This document shows, piece by piece, positions 1 to 9,570 of a DNA stretch of 32,633 bases. The stretch comes from an uncultured Chryseobacterium sp. GTDB taxonomy: Bacteria > Bacteroidota > Bacteroidia > Flavobacteriales > Weeksellaceae. Positions within the stretch are counted from its first letter, which is position 1, and each line of letters begins with the position of its first letter. Below the pieces are notes generated by a model, which worked only from the letters and a program-made list of their open reading frames with translations, was not told the DNA's origin and did not search any database. The DNA lies in contig NZ_CAJYMO010000328.1 in assembly GCF_913776365.1 (NCBI RefSeq), positions 1 through 32,633 on the forward strand, written 5' to 3'. The translations under genes were made by a program, and so were the position numbers.

Positions 1-72
1 GGTAGTCTGAGCGAACACAGTAGAAGCAACAGTAAGTGCCAATGCTGAAATTCCTAATTTTAGATTTTTCAT
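1..72 (-). CDS. Exported protein, N-terminal fragment cut by the window edge
   Basis: Reading leftwards from the ATG at 70-72 gives 24 codons that run off the window: a positive start (MKNLK), a hydrophobic stretch and a VFAQ end that fits a signal peptidase I site. The protein is therefore exported to the periplasm or outer membrane. Only the signal peptide and about three mature residues are visible, so the function cannot be read. Similar leaders are common on flavobacterial outer-membrane barrels and OmpA-like proteins, but that is only a guess. The 77 bases between its start and smpB are AT-rich and hold a near-consensus flavobacterial promoter (TTG, then TATTTTG about 22 bases later). 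Confidence 0.7.
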   Translation of the reverse strand, partial: MKNLKLGISALALTVASTVFAQTT

Positions 73-149
73 AGAATTAAATGATTAAATAATTGATAAT
101 GCAAAATAAATATAATTTTTCTTTATAAACAAAGTTTTGCGGGTGATTT

Positions 150-608
150 TTAACTTTTCTTTAATATTCTGTCGAGGTTCCGTTTATTTTCTCTATCTTT
201 CATGCTTTCCCTTTTATCAAAGAGTTTTTTACCTCTTCCCAGTGCAATCAGAACCTTTGCTTTTCCCTTGTCGTTGATATATAATTTCAGAGGGATAATC
301 GTATTCCCGGCGTCCTTTAGTTTCTTTTCAAGTTTTTGTAATTCTTTTTTGTGCAACAGCAATTTCCGTTCCCTTTTTGTTTTGTGGTTGTAAAAAGTGC
401 CCAGTTTGTACTCATCAATCATCATGTTGATGATGTACAATTCCCCATCAATAAACTGACAGAAGGATTCTGCGATAGATGCTTTAGAAGAGCGCAAAGA
501 TTTTATTTCGGTACCGGTAAGTACCATTCCCGCTTCATAATCTTCAAGGATTTCATATTCAAAACGGGCCCTCCTGTTAACTATATTTACTGTTTTTTCG
601 ATTTTCAT
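150..608 (-). CDS. smpB: SsrA-binding protein SmpB
   Basis: The 152-residue product matches SmpB in length and layout. SmpB binds tmRNA and delivers it to stalled ribosomes for trans-translation in the cytoplasm. Visible hallmarks are the N-terminal NRRARFEYEI segment, the VLTGTEIKSLR block near residues 29-39, the YNHKTKRERKLLLHKKE block near 72-89, the YINDKGKAKVLIALGRGKK segment, and a basic C-terminal tail (DKRESMKDRENKR) that occupies the empty mRNA channel. It starts with ATG. It is monocistronic here: the neighbour to the left starts 77 bases downstream, and the ABC-F gene to the right is divergent, with a 213-base gap holding only the ABC-F promoter. Family assignment is very secure. 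Confidence 0.97.
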   Translation of the reverse strand: MKIEKTVNIVNRRARFEYEILEDYEAGMVLTGTEIKSLRSSKASIAESFCQFIDGELYIINMMIDEYKLGTFYNHKTKRERKLLLHKKELQKLEKKLKDAGNTIIPLKLYINDKGKAKVLIALGRGKKLFDKRESMKDRENKRNLDRILKKS

Positions 609-749
609 TTCTAAAGTTTATGCTGTTATCCAGATGGCTGCGGGATTTTTTAAATCTTGACCTTTTATCATTTCTTGATCTGATGCTGCCATACTCTGGG
701 ACCTGCGGATTTATTTCCTTTTCTTATGGAAAAAACAGGCCATATTTAA

Positions 750-2447
<1,698 letters not shown>

Positions 2448-2470
2448 GCCAGAATACATAAAATAAAAAA

Positions 2471-2497
2471 AAGCGTTTCCACCGGGAACGCTTTTTT
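2471..2497 (+). terminator. Rho-independent terminator after the ABC-F gene
   Basis: A 10-bp stem (AAGCGTTTCC / GGGAACGCTT, one G-T pair) with an ACC loop at 2481-2483 is followed by six T. It lies 24 bases after the stop codon. An A-run on the left could serve the opposite strand, but no minus-strand gene ends here. Confidence 0.85.
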
Positions 2498-2528
2498 ATT
2501 TATACCTTAGGGTAAAATATATCATCCT

Positions 2529-3902
2529 ATGGAAAAAATATATTCCCTCCTCATCCTGATGCTCTTTTTCTCTGCTTACGGACAAACCACGGATCCGCGT
2601 TACCAACCCAAACCGTATGTGGAAATTACACATCCGGAATGGACGAAAAACGCAACCATTTATGAAGTCAACATCCGGCAGTATACTCCGGAAGGCACGT
2701 TCAAAGCATTTGAAAAACATCTTCCCAGGCTGAAGAAAATGGGTGTTGATATTATCTGGCTGATGCCCATTCATCCGATCGGGGAAGTTCACAGAAAAGG
2801 TAAACTCGGAAGTTATTATTCAGTGAAAGATTTCAGGGGAATTAATCCTGATTTCGGCTCCCTGGCTGATTTTAAAAGTCTGGTCAGCAAAATCCACGGC
2901 ATGGGAATGCATGTGATTATCGACTGGGTAGGAAATCATTCTGCCTGGGACAACCCTTTGACCAGACAGCACCCGGACTGGTACACCAAGACCCGTGAAG
3001 GAAAATTTCAGCCCACTCCCTGGTATGACTGGGATGATGTGATTGATTTCGATTACAGCCATCCGGATTTCAGAAAATATATGACCGACGCCCTCAGATA
3101 CTGGGTTTCAGAAACAGATATCGATGGTTACCGCTGTGATGTGGCCGGGTTTATTCCTGTAGACTTCTGGGAAAATGCCAGAGCGGAACTGGACCTTGTA
3201 AAACCCGTTTTTATGCTTGCCGAATGGGAATCCCGTGACCTTTACCGGAAATCTTTTGATATGACCTATTCCTGGACGCTCTGGGATAAACTGAAGCAGG
3301 CGACTATCGAGAAGAAAGGAGCACCGGCGCTGTTTGAATATATGGCCCATGATGTCAACAGCTTTCCGTTTGATTCTTACCGGATGACCTTTACTGATAA
3401 CCATGACAAGAATTCATGGGAAGGAAACCAGTTTTCCAATTTCGGAGACGGACTTGAAGCCGCAATGGTCTTCTGCAGCACTGTAAATGGCATGCCCCTG
3501 GTGTACAGCGGCCAGGAAGCAGGACTGAACAGAAGCCTTGCGTTTTTTGAAAAGGACCTGATTGAATGGAAAGACCATAAATTTTCCGGAATATATGAAA
3601 AACTGTTCCGTCTCAAGCACGAAAACCAGGCCCTCTGGAACGGGAAATGGGGCGGGGAAATGGAAAGGGTAACCAATGATAATATGAATAAGGTGCTTTC
3701 ATTCTACAGGGAAAAAAACGGCGATGCCGTGCTTACCGTCATCAATTTTTCGGATCAGGAGACAGAAGTGATTTTAGATAGTAAAGCGGTCAAAAGCAGC
3801 TACACCGAAGTCTTTTCAGGTAAGCCGGTCATCATTTCAAATGACAAAACCCGCCTGAAACTCAGAGCCTGGGATTACAGGGTTCTGGTGAAGAATAAAT
3901 AA
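2529..3902 (+). CDS. Secreted GH13 alpha-amylase-family enzyme
   Basis: The 457-residue protein begins with a signal peptide (hydrophobic LLILMLFFSAYG, cleavage near residue 19), so it works in the periplasm or outside the cell on alpha-glucans. All four GH13 regions are visible: region I VIIDWVGNH (129-137), region II GYRCDVAG with nucleophile D204, region III MLAEWE with acid/base E232, and region IV FTDNHD with D293. The C-terminal 75 residues fit the usual beta-sandwich domain. Typical members of this type are single-domain alpha-amylases or maltodextrin glucanohydrolases; the exact linkage cannot be read. It sits alone, with no SusCD pair, sugar transporter or regulator nearby, so it is not in a recognisable utilisation locus. 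The start is the first ATG, 32 bases after the upstream terminator. Confidence 0.92.
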   Translation: MEKIYSLLILMLFFSAYGQTTDPRYQPKPYVEITHPEWTKNATIYEVNIRQYTPEGTFKAFEKHLPRLKKMGVDIIWLMPIHPIGEVHRKGKLGSYYSVKDFRGINPDFGSLADFKSLVSKIHGMGMHVIIDWVGNHSAWDNPLTRQHPDWYTKTREGKFQPTPWYDWDDVIDFDYSHPDFRKYMTDALRYWVSETDIDGYRCDVAGFIPVDFWENARAELDLVKPVFMLAEWESRDLYRKSFDMTYSWTLWDKLKQATIEKKGAPALFEYMAHDVNSFPFDSYRMTFTDNHDKNSWEGNQFSNFGDGLEAAMVFCSTVNGMPLVYSGQEAGLNRSLAFFEKDLIEWKDHKFSGIYEKLFRLKHENQALWNGKWGGEMERVTNDNMNKVLSFYREKNGDAVLTVINFSDQETEVILDSKAVKSSYTEVFSGKPVIISNDKTRLKLRAWDYRVLVKNK

Positions 3903-3956
3903 AATACTAACGTATGAAGCCTTTATAAATTAAGCAGTTTCTAAAAAAAAATTCCC

Positions 3957-3964
3957 TATTTTTG
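3957..3964 (+). promoter_or_regulatory. Promoter -7 element at the recJ start
   Basis: TATTTTTG matches TAnnTTTG and ends only 4 bases before the recJ ATG (3969). With the usual 4-7 base distance to the transcription start, the mRNA would begin at or almost at the AUG. The -33 element is weak (TTT at 3938-3940). Confidence 0.5.
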
Positions 3965-3968
3965 TGAA

Positions 3969-5681
3969 ATGAGTCAAAAATGGATTTACAAGCCCGAACC
4001 TGATGAGGAAATTGTGGATGGATTAAGTTCGTCACTTGGTTTTGGAACTTTTGAATCTAAACTCCTCGTTATGAGAGGAATTGACAATTATCAAAAGGCC
4101 CGGGAATTTTTCAAGCCGAATCTTACCGACATCCACAACCCTTTTCTGATGGCCGATATGCAGAAAGCCGTAGAGCGGATTGCCAATGCAATCGAAAACG
4201 GGGAAAAAATAATGGTTTACGGCGATTATGACGTCGACGGTACGACTGCCGTTGCCCTGATGTACCTGTACCTCAGCAAAATCGTTCAGAAAAGTTATAT
4301 TGATTTTTATATCCCGGACAGAAATTCTGAAGGGTACGGTATTTCGACCGAAGGAATTGATTTTGCGAAAGAAAACGGGTTTTCCCTGATTATTGCGCTG
4401 GATTGCGGAATCAAAGCACTGGACATGATCAATTATGCCGGCGATCTGGGGATCGATTTTATTATCTGTGATCACCATTTGCCCGGAGATGAGATCCCGA
4501 AGGCTGTTGCCGTGCTGGATCCGAAGCGGAGAGACTGCCGTTATCCCTTTAAGGAACTTTCAGGCTGCGGCGTAGGTTTTAAGCTCTGCCAGGGACTGAA
4601 TACCATCTATAAGATTCCTGAAGCCGAACTTTTTGAACTTACCGACCTGCTGGCGATCTCCATTGCAGCAGACATCGTATCCATGACCGGTGAAAACCGG
4701 GTTCTGGCCAAGCTCGGCCTGAAGACACTCCGTAAAACGAGAAATTTAGGTTTACGGCTTCTGATTCCTGATGACAAACTTTCCCATTTTGAAATCTCCA
4801 ATATTGTTTTTGAGATTGCCCCGAAAATTAACGCTGCTGGCAGGATTTCCCATGGGAAAGCTGCAGTGGAACTGATGGTTTCTGATAACCTGAAACATGC
4901 CCATCAGATTGTTGATGATATCATGAGCCTCAACGATGAAAGGCGGGAACTCGATATGAATTCCACCCTTTCAGCCCTGAACCAGGTGATCGAATCGCAG
5001 CAGGAGACCAAATACACCACCATCGTGTACCATCCGGAATGGAACAAAGGCGTGATCGGGATTGTTGCTTCCAGGCTGATTGAAACCTATTATAAGCCTA
5101 CCCTTGTTTTCACAGACGGAAACAATGGGGAAATGGTTGCGTCTGCAAGGTCCGTATCGGATTTTGATGTGCATGAAGCCCTGGATATGTGCTCCGAGTA
5201 CTTCCTGAAGTTCGGAGGCCATCATGCTGCAGCCGGCCTTTCCATGGAAAAGGAAAAATTTGCCGCTTTCAAAGAAAAATTCGAAAGAATTGTTTCTGAA
5301 AAAATCAAAGAACATCAGAAAGAACCGTCGATCACCATTGATTCAGAAGTGCAGATTGATGAAATCAACCGGGAGTTTATCAATTTCCACCGTAAACTGG
5401 CTCCTTTCGGCCCTCATAATATGAAGCCTGTGCTGGCCCTGACCAATCAAAGGGTTTCAGGCTATATCAAAACGATGGGCAAAGACAACAACCACCTTAA
5501 ATTCTATATCCGGCAGGAGTCTACCGGCAGAAACATTGAATGCGTAGGCTTCAAGCTGGGACAGTTTGCCGATGATTTCAGGAATAAGAATTTCGACCTT
5601 GTTTTTACCCTGGAAGAAAACCACTGGAAAGGGAATGTAACCCACTATCTCAATATCAAAGACGTAAAATTCAGGGACTGA
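3969..5681 (+). CDS. recJ: Single-strand-specific 5'-3' exonuclease RecJ
   Basis: The 570-residue cytoplasmic nuclease acts in recombinational and mismatch repair by degrading single-stranded DNA from 5' ends. The DHH phosphoesterase motifs are visible: VYGDYDVDGTTA (83-94, metal-binding D86 and D88), ALDCG (near 144), and the eponymous CDHH (167-170). The DHHA1 part carries FGGHHAAAGLSM (about 416-426), and the last ~110 residues fit the RecJ OB-fold domain. Length is normal for the family. The start is supported by the N-terminal MSQKWIYKPEPDEE, which looks like other Bacteroidetes RecJ proteins, and by the promoter placed right against it. nadD follows 31 bases downstream and is probably cotranscribed. 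Confidence 0.96.
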   Translation: MSQKWIYKPEPDEEIVDGLSSSLGFGTFESKLLVMRGIDNYQKAREFFKPNLTDIHNPFLMADMQKAVERIANAIENGEKIMVYGDYDVDGTTAVALMYLYLSKIVQKSYIDFYIPDRNSEGYGISTEGIDFAKENGFSLIIALDCGIKALDMINYAGDLGIDFIICDHHLPGDEIPKAVAVLDPKRRDCRYPFKELSGCGVGFKLCQGLNTIYKIPEAELFELTDLLAISIAADIVSMTGENRVLAKLGLKTLRKTRNLGLRLLIPDDKLSHFEISNIVFEIAPKINAAGRISHGKAAVELMVSDNLKHAHQIVDDIMSLNDERRELDMNSTLSALNQVIESQQETKYTTIVYHPEWNKGVIGIVASRLIETYYKPTLVFTDGNNGEMVASARSVSDFDVHEALDMCSEYFLKFGGHHAAAGLSMEKEKFAAFKEKFERIVSEKIKEHQKEPSITIDSEVQIDEINREFINFHRKLAPFGPHNMKPVLALTNQRVSGYIKTMGKDNNHLKFYIRQESTGRNIECVGFKLGQFADDFRNKNFDLVFTLEENHWKGNVTHYLNIKDVKFRD

Positions 5682-5712
5682 AGCCATTCCGTCCCGTCAT
5701 TTTTTCAGAACA

Positions 5713-6297
5713 ATGAAGAAGATCGGTTTATTTTTCGGCTCTTTCAATCCGGTTCATATCGGCCATCTTATCCTGGCCAATTATATCCTTGAAAATTCCG
5801 ATATGGATGAGCTGTGGTTCGTCGTGAGTCCGCAGAATCCTTTTAAAGATAAAAAATCACTGCTTAATGATCATAACCGCCTGGATATGGTGCAGCTGGC
5901 CATTAAGAATTATCCCAATATGCGGGCTTCCAATGTGGAGTTTTCCCTGCAGAAACCCAGCTATACAATTGATACGCTGACGTATCTGCATGAAAAGTAC
6001 CCGGACTATTCCTTCAGCCTGATTATGGGGGAAGATAACCTCAACAGCCTGCCGAAATGGAAGAACTACGAACAGCTTATTAAACATCATCACATCATTG
6101 TATATCCACGGGTGTTTAAAGAAGAAAAAAAGGAACCGGAATACCTGCAGCATGAAAATATCTCACTGATTAAGGCTCCGGTAATAGAGCTGTCGGCTAC
6201 GGAAATCAGGAATATGATCAGAATCGGGAAAAACGTGCGGCCGATGCTTCCCCCGGAAGTCTTCGATTACCTGGATGGAAGCAGTTTTTACAAATAA
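5713..6297 (+). CDS. nadD: Nicotinate-nucleotide adenylyltransferase NadD
   Basis: The 194-residue enzyme transfers AMP from ATP to nicotinate mononucleotide, giving deamido-NAD in the NAD synthesis pathway. It has the nucleotidyltransferase motif GSFNPVHIGH (9-18, with H15 and H18), the IMGEDNLNSLPKW substrate-side segment typical of NadD, and the C-terminal SATEIR (161-166) in place of the family's ISSTxIR. Length is normal. It follows recJ by 31 bases and precedes a small membrane gene by 57, without a terminator between them, so the three probably form one transcription unit. Confidence 0.95.
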   Translation: MKKIGLFFGSFNPVHIGHLILANYILENSDMDELWFVVSPQNPFKDKKSLLNDHNRLDMVQLAIKNYPNMRASNVEFSLQKPSYTIDTLTYLHEKYPDYSFSLIMGEDNLNSLPKWKNYEQLIKHHHIIVYPRVFKEEKKEPEYLQHENISLIKAPVIELSATEIRNMIRIGKNVRPMLPPEVFDYLDGSSFYK

Positions 6298-6354
6298 CCG
6301 GATGTACCCAAACCATCCTTATGCAGATGTTTTTAAATTATTGATTCGCTTATT

Positions 6355-6696
6355 ATGAATTTTATTGAAAAGTTTTTCTCAAAATATCCTCAGGAAAAAA
6401 TCATCAGATGGTTCAAGCAGGTCTGTATTGCAGAGGCTGTTACCTGCTTCCTGCTTTATGGTATTGCCATGATCTGGAAAAGATATGATGACGAAGGTGT
6501 ACTGGCGACGGTATTCATTATCATCGTAGGGAATATCCACGGCCTTTTCTTCACGCTCTATCTGTTGCTCTGCCTTCCGGCCAGGAAAATTTATGACTGG
6601 GATGATGAGGATTTTGTATTTGCCCTGATGTCAGCCTTTTTTCCTTTCGCCACCATCTGGGTCGATAAAAAACTGGCCCGTTTTGACAGGGAATAG
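6355..6696 (+). CDS. Small DUF3817-like membrane protein
   Basis: The 113-residue protein has three likely membrane helices (about 23-40, 50-72 and 86-103) and the pattern of DUF3817: an AEAVTCFLL segment in the first helix, a VGNIHGLFFTLYLLL block in the second, and a PFATIWVDKKLARFD tail. DUF3817 proteins are of unknown function; some are found linked to actinobacterial transporters, but no transport context exists here. It is the last gene of the recJ-nadD run, before the heptad repeat and terminator. The family call rests on motif pattern only. Confidence 0.75.
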   Translation: MNFIEKFFSKYPQEKIIRWFKQVCIAEAVTCFLLYGIAMIWKRYDDEGVLATVFIIIVGNIHGLFFTLYLLLCLPARKIYDWDDEDFVFALMSAFFPFATIWVDKKLARFDRE

Positions 6697-6721
6697 TTTT
6701 GGCTGGTTGTAAATGGTTGAT

Positions 6722-6798
6722 GGGTAATAGGTAATAGGTAATGGGTAATGCGTAATGGGTAATGGGTAATGGGTAATGGGTAATGGGTAATGGGTAAT
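6722..6798 (+). repeat. Eleven-copy heptanucleotide tandem repeat (GGGTAAT)
   Basis: Eleven uninterrupted 7-base units: GGGTAAT, two AGGTAAT, GGGTAAT, one GCGTAAT, then six identical GGGTAAT. The last six units give six G-triplets spaced by TAAT, which satisfies the G-quadruplex pattern on the plus strand. It begins 25 bases after the DUF3817 stop codon and precedes the operon's terminator, so it is transcribed into the 3' untranslated region. Divergent units lie on the left and identical units on the right, as expected from recent slippage at one end. Confidence 0.95.
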
Positions 6799-6821
6799 GC
6801 AAAATTACAGTATAAGTATCA

Positions 6822-6848
6822 AGGGATCTTCGGATCTCTTTTTTTTTG
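6822..6848 (+). terminator. UUCG-tetraloop terminator of the recJ-nadD-DUF3817 unit
   Basis: A stem AGGGATC / GATCTCT (one G-T pair) closes a TTCG tetraloop at 6829-6832 and runs into about ten T. The stable cUUCGg-type loop makes this a convincing intrinsic terminator. Between here and the operator/promoter at 7100-7145 the sequence is AT-rich and I see no gene in it. Confidence 0.85.
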
Positions 6849-7099
6849 GATGATGCTCAATTTTCCAATGCCTTCTTTACGGGATTTTATCGAACTAGGA
6901 CCGTATAAGCCTTTAAAAAATCATTTTTTGACATCTGCTTTCATTTCCAGATCTGATGAAATTCCATAAAATTATATTTTCTGATGTAACAGAATTGTGC
7001 TTAAAATTGTCTTTATAGAGAACACAGATACAATTATTAAAAATTTAATCAAAAATTTACCTATTGATTATCAAATGCTTAAACATCATTTAAAATATT

Positions 7100-7128
7100 T
7101 TTAAGTACTTTGTATTGCAAGATACTTA
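7100..7128. promoter_or_regulatory. Operator-like dyad over the -33 box of the barrel gene
   Basis: The 29-base element has perfect 7-base outer arms (TTAAGTA at 7100-7106 and TACTTAA at 7122-7128) and further inner symmetry (TTG against CAA), with 11 of 14 base pairs symmetric about position 7114. The centre coincides with the TTG -33 box, so a bound dimer would block RNA polymerase. The AAGTACTT...AGATACTT form resembles sites I associate with PadR-type regulators of flavobacterial envelope genes, but no such regulator is encoded in this window. Confidence 0.55.
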
Positions 7129-7145
7129 ATTTATTATATATCTTT
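7114..7145 (+). promoter_or_regulatory. Flavobacterial promoter of the outer-membrane barrel gene
   Basis: TTG at 7114-7116, 21 bases, then TATCTTTG at 7138-7145 matches TTG-N17-23-TAnnTTTG exactly. The expected transcription start is about 45-50 bases upstream of the ATG at 7200. Confidence 0.8.
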
Positions 7146-7199
7146 GCAATGTTAAATAATAACAAATACAAGCTATTAAAACTCTCTAAATTATAAAAC

Positions 7200-9470
7200 A
7201 TGAAAACGCCTATCCTTATTGCAGCCTTATTTTTCAGCGGTCTTACATTTGCCCAAAAAAAGGACAGTGTAAAAACAAAAAGCATTGAAGCCGTTACCCT
7301 GACGAAACAGGTATTCAAGAAGCAGAGTGACCGTTTTGTCTACGATGTAGCCGCTTCACCGGTAGCAAAAGGAAATACAACATTTGATCTTCTGAGACAG
7401 ACTCCCCTTCTTTCCACCACTGATGACAAGACCTTTAAAATTGCAGGCAAGAATAATGTCCTGATCTACATCAACGGCAGGAAAAGCAATATGGATGCTG
7501 AATCACTGACCCAGTTCCTGAAAAACACACCTGCTGAAAATATCCAGAAAATTGAAGTGATTACGGTTCCCGGAAGCGAATACCAGGTGGAATCTTCAGA
7601 CGGCATCATCAATATTGTGCTGAAGAAGAAAATGAGCGACGGAACCAGCGGAAACATGAGGATGTCCAATTCCCAAAATAAATACAATGCCAGCAATGCC
7701 AGCTTCTCCGTCAATTACAGAAAGGACAAGCTTGGAATCAACGCTAACCTGAGCGGCGGGGAAAACATCAACCCCCAGGCTTATGTGCTGAGAAACGGAA
7801 TCGGGCAGGTACGAAACGAGTCGGTAGGAAATATTGATGACCCTAATAAAAACCTCGGCGGCTATCTGAACATCGACTATCAGCTGAACGAAAAAAGCAA
7901 CCTGGCCCTTTCTTGGAACTCATGGGCGAATAAAAGTTACAATTCTACCATCGATCTTCTGAATACCCTTGTTCAGCCCAATAAAGGAGTGCTGGAAACC
8001 AGTTACACGAGGACGAAAAATAAGGAAGATGCGAGAAATTACAATAATTCTGTCAATTTAAATTATGAAATAAAGCTCGATTCCCTGGGGAGTAAGTTCA
8101 ATGCCAATGCGGCTTACCTCATCTATAAAAGATTCCAGTATTCAGACAACAATACCCTTGTTTCCGACATCGCAGGCAATAGCAACTCAGGATTTTCAAG
8201 AACAAGCAGAAAGATCATCCAGGATATCCCGCAGGTTGTGAACAACTTTTCCGGAACGGTAGACTACATCCAGAAGTTCAGGAATGATTTCACCTTTTCT
8301 GCCGGCGGTAATTTCAATAAAACCCAAACTGATAACGACACCAAAAATTACAATTATACATACCAGTACATGGATATTGACGGATTCGACGGCACAGTCA
8401 GCCAGACCGATTTCAACCATTTTATCTATGATGAAAATATTTACGGGCTGTACCTTACTTTTGAGAAGAAATTCTCCGATAAATTTTCCGGAAAAGTGGG
8501 TGCCCGGTATGAAATCACCAACAGCCTGGGAACAGCAGACAGCCAGAAAAACGGAATTTCTTCCCGTCAGGAAATTAAACAGAACTATCAAAACCTGCTT
8601 CCGTACCTGAGCTTCAACTATGCCATCAATGACAAGAATAATATTTCGTATGCCTTCTCCAGCAGGATGGGAAGACCGAGCTTCTGGGAACTGAATCCGG
8701 TAAGGAATATCATTACGGAAGACAATTACACCCAGAACAACCCGTTTGTAAAAGCCTCTTCAAATTATAACCAGGAGCTGACCTATATGTACAAAAACTC
8801 TTATTTCATCATCCTGAACCATACGTATGAAAAAAACCAGATCACACAGGTCCCTTTGCAGAAAGAATATGTTGATGACAAAGAAATGAAGAGAGTGAAG
8901 CTGGCCTATATCCGGACCAATTTCGGAGATAAGCAGGAAATGTCAGCTATGCTGGGTATCCAGAAATCACTTTTCAGACAATACCTGACTTTAAATTTCA
9001 ACGCCGGCTTACAGCACAATATCAACAACGGTACCCTGAATACGGATCCTACGACAGGCCAGGTTTTCGATACGTATGTCAACAACAGGAAATCCACCAG
9101 CTTCATCATTACCAGCAACAATACCATCCGTCTGGATAAAAAGAAAACCTGGTTCCTGGGAGTGAATTACTTTTATGTAGACAAGCAGCAGATTGAGCTC
9201 GGGGTCCTGAAAAGCCTGATGAGCCTGGATCTGAGCATCAAGAAAAACTGGAACGACTGGACTTTTGCCGTAAATGTAAATGACGTACTGAGAACGAATG
9301 TGGTGGAAATAGAGGATCTGCAGGACAATGGAAACTATAATTATATTAAAAATGACATGTTCAGGAGAAACATCACCGTAAGCCTTACCTACAATTTCGG
9401 AAACAAGAAAGTGAAAAAGGTACGGGATATCGAGAGTGCTTCCGACGCCATTAAAAACAGGACCAGATAA
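7200..9470 (+). CDS. TonB-dependent-receptor-like outer-membrane barrel (OMP_b-brl_3 type)
   Basis: The 756-residue protein has a signal peptide (cleavage after TFA, near residue 18), a plug-like domain (about 45-145: FDLLRQTPLL, VLIYINGRKS, IQKIEVITVPGSEYQVESSDGIINIVLKK is the typical flow), and a long beta-barrel of alternating aromatic strands ending in NITVSLTYNFG. This is the layout of the OMP_b-brl_3 family related to TonB-dependent receptors. It lacks the N-terminal carboxypeptidase-like domain that many relatives carry. The last ~22 residues after the final strand are charged (KKVKKVRDIESASD) and must lie in the periplasm. The substrate is unknown. It is alone in its unit, with a strong promoter, a dyad over it and a clear terminator, which suggests dedicated regulation. 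Confidence 0.9.
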   Translation: MKTPILIAALFFSGLTFAQKKDSVKTKSIEAVTLTKQVFKKQSDRFVYDVAASPVAKGNTTFDLLRQTPLLSTTDDKTFKIAGKNNVLIYINGRKSNMDAESLTQFLKNTPAENIQKIEVITVPGSEYQVESSDGIINIVLKKKMSDGTSGNMRMSNSQNKYNASNASFSVNYRKDKLGINANLSGGENINPQAYVLRNGIGQVRNESVGNIDDPNKNLGGYLNIDYQLNEKSNLALSWNSWANKSYNSTIDLLNTLVQPNKGVLETSYTRTKNKEDARNYNNSVNLNYEIKLDSLGSKFNANAAYLIYKRFQYSDNNTLVSDIAGNSNSGFSRTSRKIIQDIPQVVNNFSGTVDYIQKFRNDFTFSAGGNFNKTQTDNDTKNYNYTYQYMDIDGFDGTVSQTDFNHFIYDENIYGLYLTFEKKFSDKFSGKVGARYEITNSLGTADSQKNGISSRQEIKQNYQNLLPYLSFNYAINDKNNISYAFSSRMGRPSFWELNPVRNIITEDNYTQNNPFVKASSNYNQELTYMYKNSYFIILNHTYEKNQITQVPLQKEYVDDKEMKRVKLAYIRTNFGDKQEMSAMLGIQKSLFRQYLTLNFNAGLQHNINNGTLNTDPTTGQVFDTYVNNRKSTSFIITSNNTIRLDKKKTWFLGVNYFYVDKQQIELGVLKSLMSLDLSIKKNWNDWTFAVNVNDVLRTNVVEIEDLQDNGNYNYIKNDMFRRNITVSLTYNFGNKKVKKVRDIESASDAIKNRTR

Positions 9471-9506
9471 TAACCATTTCTTCATATAACTAATTATTTT
9501 TTATGT

Positions 9507-9538
9507 AAACTCGCTGGGAAATCAGTGAGTTTTTTTTA
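9507..9538 (+). terminator. Terminator after the barrel gene
   Basis: A 10-bp stem (AAACTCGCTG against CAGTGAGTTT, one G-T pair) with loop GGAAAT at 9517-9522 is followed by a run of T to 9538. Confidence 0.85.
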
Positions 9539-9570
9539 TTTTTAAGTCAATTACCATTTAAATAAACCCT

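Noticed and set aside
2461..2530. Riboswitch or leader RNA before the amylase gene
   Set aside because: The only structure is the terminator of the upstream ABC-F gene; just 32 bases remain before the ATG.
6551..6802. Minus-strand open frame reading MHYPLPITHYPLP and so on across the heptad repeat
   Set aside because: It is the translation of the GGGTAAT array on the other strand plus the reverse of the DUF3817 gene; there is no gene signal and the frame exists because a 7-base repeat cycles all frames.
9009..9485. 158-aa open frame opposite the barrel gene
   Set aside because: It lies fully antisense to a well-supported coding region and its composition reflects the strong codon bias of that gene.
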